This document shows positions 55,773 to 64,000 of a stretch of 64,000 nucleotides of DNA, in pieces. The DNA is from Ichthyophis bannanicus (taxonomy: Eukaryota; Chordata; Amphibia; Gymnophiona; Ichthyophiidae). The notes below the pieces were generated by a model. It saw only the letters and a program-made list of their open reading frames with translations. It was not told the DNA's origin and did no database searches. Each line of letters starts with the position of its first letter. Position 1 is the first letter of the stretch. The DNA lies in assembly GCA_033557465.1 (NCBI GenBank), contig CM066035.1, forward strand, positions 904,301,309 to 904,365,308. The letters are read 5' to 3'. The translations under genes were made by a program, and so were the position numbers.

Positions 55773-56014
55773 GATGGGTTAGTAATCGGTTTGGGGTTTG
55801 TATTTACATGCAGGTTTCTTTACCCAGGAAATATGGACAGTGACAGTGAATGGTGTACTTACCCTTGGTAGTGTTGCCGCCATGAAACAAGCACTTTTTC
55901 ACTCCCTATTCATGGTCAGGAGTAGGTATAGGCACGGACGTCCCAACAACCAGGGTCAGACGAGCTTGTGCCATTCTGGAATCGCATCACGATGAGCGTC
56001 TTCATTGCTTTGCC

Positions 56015-56028
56015 TTGGCCATGCCTCT
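56015..56028 (+). repeat. Left target-site duplication of the Penelope-like element
   Basis: TTGGCCATGCCTCT, identical to 58,455-58,468. Confidence 0.75.
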
Positions 56029-56034
56029 AAATTT

Positions 56035-56842
56035 TATTTAGTACCTAAAGTGCATAAAAATTTGACTCACCCACCGGGAAGACTCTTATCTACGCCCTTT
56101 AATTCCAAAAGCTCCGTCCTATGTTCACGACACTACACATTTCTTGACCACATTAACTAATAACAACCATTGGGCAACGATTCCTAATACATATTTAGTC
56201 ACTTTGGACGTAGCAGCCCTTTATACCAGCATCCCCCAACAAGCAGCCTTTGAAGTGGTTGAAGAAGCTCTAATCACTAGGGGAGACTTGACCGACATGC
56301 AAATACATTTTCTTTTGGACCTGTTGAAACTGATACTGTTTCATAATCATTTTGTCTTTGAAAATGTCATCTATTTGCAGACGGCTGGAGTAGCCATGGG
56401 CGCGACGTGCGCCCCATCGATAGCCAATCTGTATATGGCTAAATTTGAACAACGATGGATCTCTCTGATCTCTCCATATTTTTCTCATATAAAAGTATGG
56501 CTTCGTTATATTGATGACGTTTTTATAATATGGGAAGGAGATGAATCCCATATACAACAGTTTGTAGATTGGATTAACACTTGTGACATCAATATTCAAT
56601 TCGCTTCGGTGCACAACAAATCAACCATCACCTATTTAGATATATGTATTCAACGGTCTCAAGATATGTGGGAAACCACAGTATTTCAGAAACCTACAGA
56701 CCGTAATAGTCTCCTACATTATACCAGTGCCCACCCCCGTAGACTTCGAGATAGTCTCCCCCTCTCCCAATTTTTTCGTTATGGAAGGAATTGTTCAAAT
56801 GTTAAAACCTATAAACAACAGGCTAGGTTATTAAAAAACTAA
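56035..56842 (+). pseudogene. PLE reverse transcriptase
   Basis: The RT related to telomerase that copies Penelope elements. A short upstream block, FYLVPKVHKNLTHPPGR (56,035-56,085), is separated by a frameshift from the main open frame starting at Met 56,144. Motifs in order: LVTLDVAALYTSIPQQ (first catalytic Asp), VAMGATCAPSIANLYM (motif B), WLRYIDDVFIIW (catalytic DD), NKSTITYLDI and FQKPTDRNSLLHYTSAHP, a conserved PLE segment. The frame ends at a TAA (56,840-56,842) after ARLLKN, which looks like an in-frame stop because homologous-looking sequence (FLSRGYPHSVVDEAYKRAL) continues in the same frame. Not functional as it stands, but only lightly mutated. Confidence 0.88.
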
Positions 56843-57596
56843 TTTTTATCTCGGGGATATCCTCACTCAGTGGTGGACGAGGCATACAAACGAGCACTAT
56901 ACATAGATCGAGAGTTATTGTTGCAAACAAAAAAAGAAAAGAGTGTTTCCGGAGAGACAATACATTTGGTAACAAAGTATTCACCATTCCGTCAACAGAT
57001 CCAAAAGATTCTTAAGAAACACAATAATGTTTTATGCAGTACCCCCAGGATTGGAAGATTTAAACATAAGATGTGTGTGGCAAAGACATAGAAATTTGAA
57101 GGAGATTTTATCCCCCACGGTGTTGCGAACATCCATGCAGGATTCCCAAATAGAACCCTTAGGTCATTACAAATGTGGCCAATGTGCTATATGTGACATC
57201 ACACTGGAAACACAACAGTTCACGCATCAAGGTAAAGTTTATTATTTAAAACATAGAACCACCTGTAATTCTGCCCATGTGATTTATGTGGTAATTTGTC
57301 CATGCCCGTTGCTGTATATTGGTAAGACCAATCGGGCTTTCCATGTTCGAATGAGAGAACACCGAAGCAGAATACAGCATCAGGTGTTACAGGCTCCTAT
57401 GGTACCTCACTGCATCGAACAGCATCATCTTTTTGCTTCATTAAAATGTTTTTGCATAGATCAAGTTATACGAGGAGAACGGGGCAAGTCTCAAGAACAA
57501 ACCCTTTTGCGTAAGGAACAAGAATGGATTTTTCGGCTTAACACGGTGATTCCAGAAGGTCTGAATTCATCCATTGAATGGAACATTTGTCAGTGA
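56843..57596 (+). pseudogene. PLE C-terminal linker and GIY-YIG endonuclease
   Basis: The same frame as the RT continues from the stop to 57,091 (linker). A frameshift near 57,030-57,090 moves to the frame ending at 57,596. That frame carries YKCGQCAICDIT (CxxC zinc motif before the nuclease), CNSAHVIYVVICPC, then LLYIGKTNRAFHVRMREHRS, which holds the YIG half, the catalytic Arg region and the HR block of GIY-YIG nucleases. The GIY half is VIY here. Toward the C terminus EQEWIFRLNTVIPEGLN matches the end of PLE proteins. The endonuclease makes the target nick for priming. Broken by one stop and one frameshift. Confidence 0.87.
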
Positions 57597-57816
57597 TACT
57601 CACTACTTAATAATGTGTGGATAATTTTCACTCAGTCCCTAAAGAGGAAGTTAAATTTCGGAGAGGATTCTGACTCCGCATGCGCGGCGTTTTTTCAAGT
57701 ATATGCAGGACACTATCAACGAGCCGTATTTCACTGAAGGATTAGACTAACTTCCTTCTTTGTAATGCGGTACATTTACATCTAAGGTAATTGTGCTAAT
57801 TTCTAATCTCTTTAAG

Positions 57817-57867
57817 ATATTCCCCTGAAGAAACGTGGGGCGTGAAACGCCACGGCGCCTAGGATAT
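57817..57867 (+). ncRNA. Hammerhead-ribozyme-like motif downstream of the PLE ORF
   Basis: CTGAAGA (57,825-57,831) fits the core CUGANGA. It is followed by a small stem ACG-TGGGG-CGT, then GAAA (57,844-57,847), a short hairpin CGC-CACG-GCG, and a TA that could be the cleavage site. Flanking ATATTCC (57,817) can pair with GGATAT (57,862). Two blemishes are an extra A before stem II and an unpaired CC before the TA. PLEs are known to carry minimal hammerheads, so the position is right. Confidence 0.5.
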
Positions 57868-58153
57868 GCGTTGGGAAAATCTATAATAAACTCCAGTGAA
57901 GAGCAAATGAAAGCAAACACTCCAGCAAACACTGCAAAAAATCTGACACTGGAAAGTTTAGAAATTTGAGAATAAAAGCGGGCTCATTTGAGCTCAGTTG
58001 AAGCCTCGTCCCCAGACGCAAAACCACCATATTTGGGAAAAGAAAGTTTGAGGACATTTTCAATTTAAATGAGACATCTTCTTTGGAGTGTCAGTTATTC
58101 ATGAGTGAAATGACAGCGGGAGATACTATTATTATTTTATAAAAAAATGGAGA

Positions 58154-58196
58154 AATGAAAAGAAAAGAAAAGAAAAGAAAAAAAGAAAAAAGATTT
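58154..58196 (+). repeat. (AAAAG)n microsatellite
   Basis: AAAAGAAAAGAAAAGAAAAG and derivatives. Confidence 0.9.
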
Positions 58197-58454
58197 AATA
58201 ATATAAGAATAAGAACAAGCAATATATGAATGTTTCAAAAATATAGTGATTTAAACAGGTCATTGATGTGTTAAAGGCGTTTTACCGTACCATACAAGTA
58301 GGTCCGGTATACAGCCAAGTGTGACTCTGAGACCTGATCGCTGAAGCATACTAATTTACTAACAAGTTAGTCTCTGGTTAGGTATTGGTGCTTATAATTT
58401 ACTTAGTAGCTATACAGCATAAAGCCCAGAAAAGTGACGCGATTTTATTTGTAG

Positions 58455-58468
58455 TTGGCCATGCCTCT
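58455..58468 (+). repeat. Right target-site duplication of the Penelope-like element
   Basis: TTGGCCATGCCTCT, identical to 56,015-56,028. Confidence 0.75.
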
Positions 58469-59820
58469 GGCATGTCCCCCGTTTTACTTGTCTACTTATA
58501 ACTATGGTAAAACCCTCAATTAATGAAGATAAAATACTGATTTTACACCACTTTTTACTCAAGCGATTTATCAAAGCTTTCAGTAAAGACTGCTTTTTTA
58601 TTGTAAATGAACCAATGGTCTCAGTTTAAAATTCTAAAATTACACCATTACAGCTCAACCTTTCTTCAGAGATCTTTAATGCTGACAGGAGAGCAGGGTT
58701 CAGTTTCCATAGACATCCGGGTTTCTCTATGGAAATCAACTCAACCCTGCCCTGTTCACTATGTTGTGTCTTAAAAACATCACACAAATCCTCGAAAAGG
58801 ATTGTGTATTCTATGCTGCATTTATATCATATGTTGCTGACCAAGTTGCCAAATCATCAAATTACTCAGTGGAGAACCTGATCGGAATAAGGAAAGAGCA
58901 AGAATTTAGGACAGAAGGCCCATAAAATCTATAGGGTGGCATTATAACAGGTCTCTACAAATATGCGAAAGCAGAATGTTTCATATCCCGCCCCCCTCCT
59001 CCCTTCTGTTATTCTATCATCCTCTCCAAATCAAAGCGGCATCTTGCTCTTGTGGTCTGCCGGTTGAGGCTGCTGTGACAACCTGCCACCAAGTGGATTT
59101 GGACAGGCATTTTGCTACATCAAAGCTCATTCTTCTTGATAGCTTTTCATCTCGTAGAGCCCATGCATGTACAACAACGCCAACTAACCAGGAGATAAAA
59201 AAGACATTGTTATAGGAGTCCATGGAAATTCCCTACTTCTAAAATGGTTTCTTCCGTTCTCTTTCTATGGGCACAGACAACAAAGAGGGTTGAATTAAAG
59301 CGCATATTGGAAACAGGCGAGCAGTAGTACCAGTCGTCAGCTGCCTTGATGACAGGCACCAATGCTCATAAAACCTTTTGAACACCTAGTCAAAAAAAAG
59401 GTAGCTGGGACAGACAGCTATCCTATCCATAGTTTAGGCTGGAGTTCTAACAAGGGGCATGGGGGGGGGGGGAGTGCAACATCTCCAAATGAGTTACTTT
59501 TGCACATATCATGACAGTAATGAAGCTCACTCCTAAGCCAGACTATATGGAATATTATCTCAAATCTTAAATTTACTGTTAGCGCTCACCGTAGTCCATA
59601 CTTCGAGCAAGAGAGAGCTTCCTTCCTATCAAGGTGTGCTGGAGTTCTAACTATGGGGTTAACGGCTTGAAAGGAACTCAGATGATGACATCTACTAATG
59701 GGCCAAAGGTTTAACTGGACAACAACCGCCGGCTGACTATAAACATGTTACATAACGTACAGTCCTCTTTCGATGTGTCATTCTGCTAAAATGAATACTT
59801 GTGCATCATAATAAAATGAA
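58469..59820. other. No gene; one hairpin
   Basis: A short imperfect hairpin at 58,692-58,750 (GCAGGGTTCAGTTTCCATAG versus TCTATGGAAATCAACTCAAC, then CCTGC). A G-run at 59,459-59,471. No ORF with a known domain. Confidence 0.5.
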
Positions 59821-59824
59821 TTAA

Positions 59825-60025
59825 TTACTCTGGGCTCAAAAGTTCAGATTCTAGGTGTAATTATTGATTCAACTCTCTTAGGAGAACCAGCCTACTCCTG
59901 TGGTTAAGCAAGCATTTTGAATTTCAGGTACGTGAGACAAATCCATTCCTACCACGGGCATTCAGAACCAAGACAGATCATGTAGGCAATGTTATAGTCT
60001 CCCCTTGACTACTGCAATGCTGATC
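59825..60025 (+). mobile_element. Very diverged L2-like LINE fragment
   Basis: Plus-strand text translates in pieces to VQILGVIIDSTLL and PLDYCNA, which parallel the LGVxxDxxL and LDYCN blocks of L2-like RTs (compare 6,670 and 6,828). No frame is open. Confidence 0.55.
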
Positions 60026-60089
60026 ATGTATTTAGAGTTACCAAGGAATTCTTTAAAGGGGCTAAGGTTCATATAGAAGACAGTCTCTA

Positions 60090-60625
60090 AGGGGGACATT
60101 CTGGAAGTCCAATTTGTGCTTTGGATGTCCGAAAATGGGTGCAGAGGCATCTTCAGAGCCATTTTAGAAGCTGGCTCTGGAGAAGTCCTCACAGTCCAAG
60201 TCTGAATGGTCAGGTCATTCCCAGGAACCTGGACGTCCCCTCCTCATTTCAGAAACATCATGGAAGTGTGGCATCTCATCTAAGTTTAGATGTACTCCAG
60301 GCACCTGAAAAGTGCTAATTTTGCTGAAAAACATTCAGAGGGTATAGAGAATATAGCACTCCATCACATCCTCAGTACACGGTCAACAATAGCAGCAGTG
60401 GGATTTGAGTCCTGGCTGCCCTGTTTCTAGCCCACTACTCTAATCATTAGGCTATCCTAGACGCTCAGGTTCTGAAGTATAATTCTGGGGATGTCTATGT
60501 TGAGACCCCCCATATCAGGCACGTCCACGTTTGTGAAATTGTGTCTGCACGTGAACATGTTTGCTTTTTCCCCCAGATGTTCTGGCATAGACGTCCCAGA
60601 TTATGTTTGGATGGTCTTTCTAAAA
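60090..60625 (-). repeat. GACGTCC-family interspersed repeat, copy 4 (inverted), with tRNA-like core
   Basis: Reverse orientation relative to the copies at 32,270, 40,190 and 55,560: it ends (plus strand) with GGCATAGACGTCCCAGATTA and TCTTTCTAAAA. At 60,390-60,465 the minus strand reads TAGCCTAATGATTAGAGTAG (box A-like) and GGACTCAAATCCCACTGC (box B-like), a tRNA-derived head inside the repeat. Confidence 0.7.
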
Positions 60626-60779
60626 TTCCCTCTTTGCTTCTTACATGCAGCAAATGATAAAATAGAGCTACTCCTTTACTTCTTCCTCTTCAACAATTGC
60701 CACATAGATTTTGACTGATTTTTAAGGTCTTGGTAAATCACTTTTATGATTCTGAGTGGTTTTCCACCTTGATATTATT

Positions 60780-61175
60780 TACTTCATTATATTCAGCGCT
60801 ACACCCTAACCCAGGATCCGCAGAACGCCTCTTGGTTTGGGGGGGCTAAGCATCACCTTGACTCCATCCCCTGGCCCCCGCAGCCTTCCCCTCCTGTTCT
60901 GCCCATGGGGATCCCATCTCTCGTGGGCAGAAGGGAAGAGAATGGCTGTGATCGTAGCAGACTCCTGTCTGTGGGAGATCGGATCCCCATGGGCAGGGTG
61001 GAAGGATGCTGCGATTACAGCAAAGACTCCTATCTGCCCACAGGAGATCCCCACAGGCAGATAGGAGTCTCTGTCATGATCGCAGAGGCCTTCCTGTCCT
61101 GCCCACAGGGATCTGATCTCCTACAGGCAGACAGAAGGAGTCTTCCATGATCACGGCAGCTTTCTGTGAGCAAAT
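60780..61175. repeat. Degenerate repeat cluster with a perfect hairpin
   Basis: Units containing GGAGATCxGATCCCCATGGG and AGACTCCTxTCTGxxCACAG recur about every 70-100 bases in alternating orientation. AGACTCCTATCTGCC (61,024-61,038) and its exact complement (61,056-61,070) form a hairpin. Confidence 0.6.
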
Positions 61176-61565
61176 GTTTGGTGGGGCCAAGGCTTGCCCT
61201 AACCGTATTATTATGACCTTCCCAGGATTACCAGCTGGTGATTCCCACTGTTCAGGAGATTAGATGTACCTCTTGTTTAAAATGGACCTTGATTGGGGCG
61301 GGGGCGGTATGGGGATTCCTTCATCATTGAATGAGCTTCCACTTGATTTTAAATTAAACTACTTAATGTTTCATTAGAAGCTGAAGACTTGGCTCTTTCC
61401 ATGGATTTCTTTAGGACTGAGCCACTGCTATACTTGGGTGGCCATTATTTCAGAGTTTCGGACATGCCAGCTTTTTGATCAGCTAATTTAGAAAATTTAG
61501 ATAGGAGCAAGTTATGGACTTCAGTATATCTGTAGTTTGTTTTAAGACAGATTCCATAGTCCTTT
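61176..61565. other. No gene seen
   Basis: Unrecognised sequence. Confidence 0.4.
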
Positions 61566-61569
61566 TGAA

Positions 61570-63118
61570 CAATTCCGCATAGGTGACTAATAAATTGAAT
61601 GCCCTTGGTATGGGCCCAAAAGTGGGTGACTGGGTTAGAAACTGGTTGAATGGGAGGCAACAAAGATAGTGGCAAACAGAGTTCGCTCCAAGGAAAAAGA
61701 GTCATCGTCGATGGTCTACCATAAAGGTCAGTCTATGGTCATGTTTTCTTCCATATTTTTGTAAGTAACATTGTGGAGAGTCAGGAAAGGCCTTTTTGCA
61801 GATGATACCAAATCTGCAACAGTGTAGACATCCTAGAAGGTATGAAAAGCATGAAGAGGGATCCACTGAAGTTTGAAGAATGGTCGAGAGCAGGGATCTC
61901 CAACTCCAGTCCTGGAGGGCCGCAAACCAGTCAGATTTTCAGGATATCCCTAATGAATATGCATGAAATAAATTTGAACACAATGGGGGGCAATGTATAT
62001 CTCATTCATATTCTTTAAGGACATCCTGAAAACCTGACTGGTTTATGGCCTTCCAGGACTGGAGTTGGAGACCCCTGGTCTAGAGTTTAGCAGCTAAGAT
62101 AATGCTAAAATTGCAAAACTCCAAGGGAGTAGTAAGACCTGGGGGTGATCATAAATCATCTTAATGTGGTCAAACAGGTAGAAAAGGTCACAAGAAACGC
62201 CAGAAGGATACTTATGGGTATTAGGAAAGGAATGGCTACTAGGAAAAAGGAGATGATAATGCCTCTGTATAAGTTTCAGTTGAGACCTCAGTAGGAGTAC
62301 TATGAGCAATTCTGGAGACTACACCTTCAAAAGGATATAAACAGGATGGCATCTGTCCACAGAGAGGCCCCTAAAATAGAGATGATCTTTGTCATAAAGC
62401 ATATAGGGATCTAAACATGTACATCCTGGTGGACGGTGGGAAAGAGCAGATATGACAGACATTTAAAACTTCCAAGATATAAATACACCGGAGCCAGGTC
62501 TTCAATAGAAAGAAGGCTCTAGAACAAGGGTCATAGGGTGAGGGTAAAAAGAAGATGACTCAAAAATAATCTATGGAAATATTTCTTTACCCAAAGGGTA
62601 ATGAACACATGGAACAGTCTCCCAGTGGAAATAAGGAATATATTACAGCTCTAGAAAGCAGGGAACAAGCACAGAGGATCTCTGAGGGTGAAGGGGTTAC
62701 AAGGCCAACCCCAGGGCTGGTGCAACGTAATGGGCACCAAAGGAAGACTTTCAGCCTTACAGGTCCCCTCTCCTGAGATTTTAGTAATTAAACTTAACAA
62801 TTATGATTATCTGAGCACCAACCTTTCAACAACAATCCTGTAACAATGTAAAATTGGACATCATATACAGTATTTGCTTTGTATGTCTGTGTGTGTTTGC
62901 TCTTCCTGCAAGTGAAAGTAATGCTTGATGGCTTTTTGGGTTTGTGTGGCTTTCAGGATCTATTGCTTTCACTCTTTGCTACCCTCCAATAGATGCTGCT
63001 GTAGTCAGACATCTAGTCTTGCCTAATGGTTGGATCGTCCCTAGACTATTGGTTTGGATGAGTAAACTACATAAGCCATATGGTCTTTTCTGGATGTCAG
63101 CTTCTATGTTTCTGTTTC
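61570..63118 (+). mobile_element. Decayed CR1 LINE with a MITE insertion
   Basis: GTGACTGGGTTAGAAACTGG then TTGAATGGGAGGCAACAAAG (RT segment, parallels 13,290-13,322), TTTTTGCAGATGATACC (FADDT), GTTTGAAGAATGGTC, then the MITE at 61,891-62,077, then GTCTAGAGTTTAGCAG and on through AACAGTCTCCCAGTGGAAAT to AGCACAGAGGATCTCTGAGG (62,680). The 3' tail may resume at 63,045-63,118 (CATATGGTCTTTTCTGGATG, CTATGTTTCTGTTTCTG) after an unrelated stretch. Confidence 0.78.
61891..62077. mobile_element. Palindromic hAT-like MITE (complete), inside CR1
   Basis: A 187-base palindrome with ends CAGGGATCTCCAACTCCAGT and CAGGGGTCTCCAACTCCAGT (reverse complement). It is flanked by 8-base duplications GTCGAGAG (61,883-61,890) and GTCTAGAG (62,078-62,085). 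The interrupted CR1 reads GAATGGTCTAGAATTTGGCA at the empty site in the copy at 13,546. Confidence 0.9.
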
Positions 63119-63171
63119 TGTGTGTTTGCTCTGGATAGTTGCAGAAGAAATTTGAATGTGTAGCTTTGACC

Positions 63172-63197
63172 CCTGAAGTAAGCATTGGGCACTGAAA
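63172..63197 (+). ncRNA. Hammerhead-like motif, third copy (weak)
   Basis: CTGAAGTAAGCATTGGGCAC then TGAAAC shows the CTGAAG-stem-GAAAC order. The core is imperfect and no closing stem is clear. It may mark the end of another PLE-type repeat. Confidence 0.2.
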
Positions 63198-63291
63198 CAT
63201 CAATTTTGGGTCATTAAGAACAGTTTAAGTGTTTCATTCATACAGATAGGCGCTTGCTTTGTTGAATTAGGGAACACACTCACCTCTTGTT

Positions 63292-63502
63292 CTATATCAT
63301 AAAAATAGATTTGAGGCAAATGGCGATATTGAAAGAGTGATCTGAAGTCTTTGAGAGCCTCAATTAAAAGGTTAATGGTGATGCCTCATTTTCAAGTGTT
63401 TGAAATTGAGGCATCAACATTAACCTTTTAATTCAGCTCTCAAAGACTTCAGATCACTCTTTCAATATCACCATCTGCTTCAAATCTATTTTTATGATAT
63501 AG
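63292..63502. repeat. Long near-perfect palindrome, 211 bases
   Basis: Two arms of about 105 bases meet at about 63,397 with almost no loop. They share CTATATCATAAAAATAGATT, GATATTGAAAGAGTGATCTG and AAGTCTTTGAGAGC with only a few mismatches. No terminal CAG motif or clear target duplication is seen, so it is not obviously the hAT family. Confidence 0.8.
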
Positions 63503-64000
63503 AGGAAGTTTTGTTTCTAGATAAATCTAGGTAATTTCTGGCAGTTAGGTTATACAGTGGTTGGTGGTATGTGCATCTGTTTCGATGGAACTGATTAGTT
63601 ACTAGCTGTGGTTGGGAGGGTAATTGTCAGGGGGGAGTAGCCTTATTTGATTAGTGGATTGTTCTTTTTTTTAGTTCTATTAATTAATTGGTCTTGTTTT
63701 TATGGTCTCAGTTGTTTAATTTGTTTTTATATGCTATGTTGTAATTTGCAATGAAGGCCAGACATAGTGTAAAAACAGAATATAGATGCTTATGTAAATG
63801 AATTAAATTATTCAGCTGAGTCAAAAGCTGGATGAGAGAAAAAAAAAAGGATCAACTACTGAAGTGATGAGCTGTGACCTTAAGAAAGCTGGAAGCCTGC
63901 AAGACCATGCGCCATACCTCGACCCTGGAAATGGCAGCTGAGGCCCAGGGACTTTAGAACTGAAAATCTGCAGCTCATCGCTGATTTGTTTTCTAAAATG
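63503..64000. other. No gene seen
   Basis: AT-rich sequence with an A-run at 63,839-63,848. No recognisable repeat or ORF. Confidence 0.45.

Larger units (their letters stand above)
56029..58454 (+). mobile_element. Penelope-like element (PLE), 5'-truncated
   Basis: RT and GIY-YIG endonuclease remnants in the Penelope order (56,035-57,596), a hammerhead-like motif in the 3' part, and an exact 14-base direct repeat at both edges (56,015-56,028 and 58,455-58,468). The last 500 bases or so have no coding content; they are assigned to the element only because of the direct repeat. The 5' edge begins in the first RT block (KFYLVPKVHKNLTHPPGR). Confidence 0.82.

Overview
This window looks like transposon-dense nuclear DNA of a vertebrate. 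The repeat mix is DIRS-type tyrosine-recombinase retrotransposons, several CR1 LINEs with short-octamer 3' ends, L2/Rex-like LINEs, a Penelope-like element with a GIY-YIG domain, tRNA-derived SINEs and palindromic hAT-type MITEs. That mix fits an amphibian best (a caecilian would fit well); this is an inference from repeat content, because no host gene is recognised. There are no bacterial operons, CRISPR arrays, rRNA genes or convincing tRNA genes.

Bases 1-5,656 hold a DIRS retrotransposon on the minus strand whose 3' end lies outside the window. It has gag (one frameshift), a reverse transcriptase/RNase H/methyltransferase-like ORF, and a tyrosine recombinase ORF whose ATG overlaps the preceding stop as ATGA. 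Bases 5,656-10,010 hold an L2-like LINE fragment and mostly unrecognised sequence.

Bases 10,450-22,990 are an older, degraded DIRS copy (minus strand) split by later insertions: a CR1 LINE (+), a second CR1 (-) inside it, a CR1 3' end, an unidentified insert of about 1.5 kb, and an L2-like LINE that cuts the gag zinc motif.

Bases 24,263-30,186 are the most interesting feature: a DIRS-type element with inverted terminal repeats and a 100-bp internal complementary region matching both ends, but no recognisable RT or recombinase. It belongs to the same terminal-repeat family as the element at the window start, so it looks like a non-autonomous DIRS. It interrupts a palindromic hAT-like MITE.

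Bases 30,216-64,000 are mostly old, diverged intergenic or intronic DNA. They hold an internally deleted CR1, a LINE with a twin-priming-like inversion, fold-back repeats, SINEs, a repeat family rich in GACGTCC, and a Penelope-like element (56,029-58,454) with a 14-bp target duplication and a hammerhead-like motif downstream of its ORFs. The only long intact ORFs with known domains belong to transposable elements.
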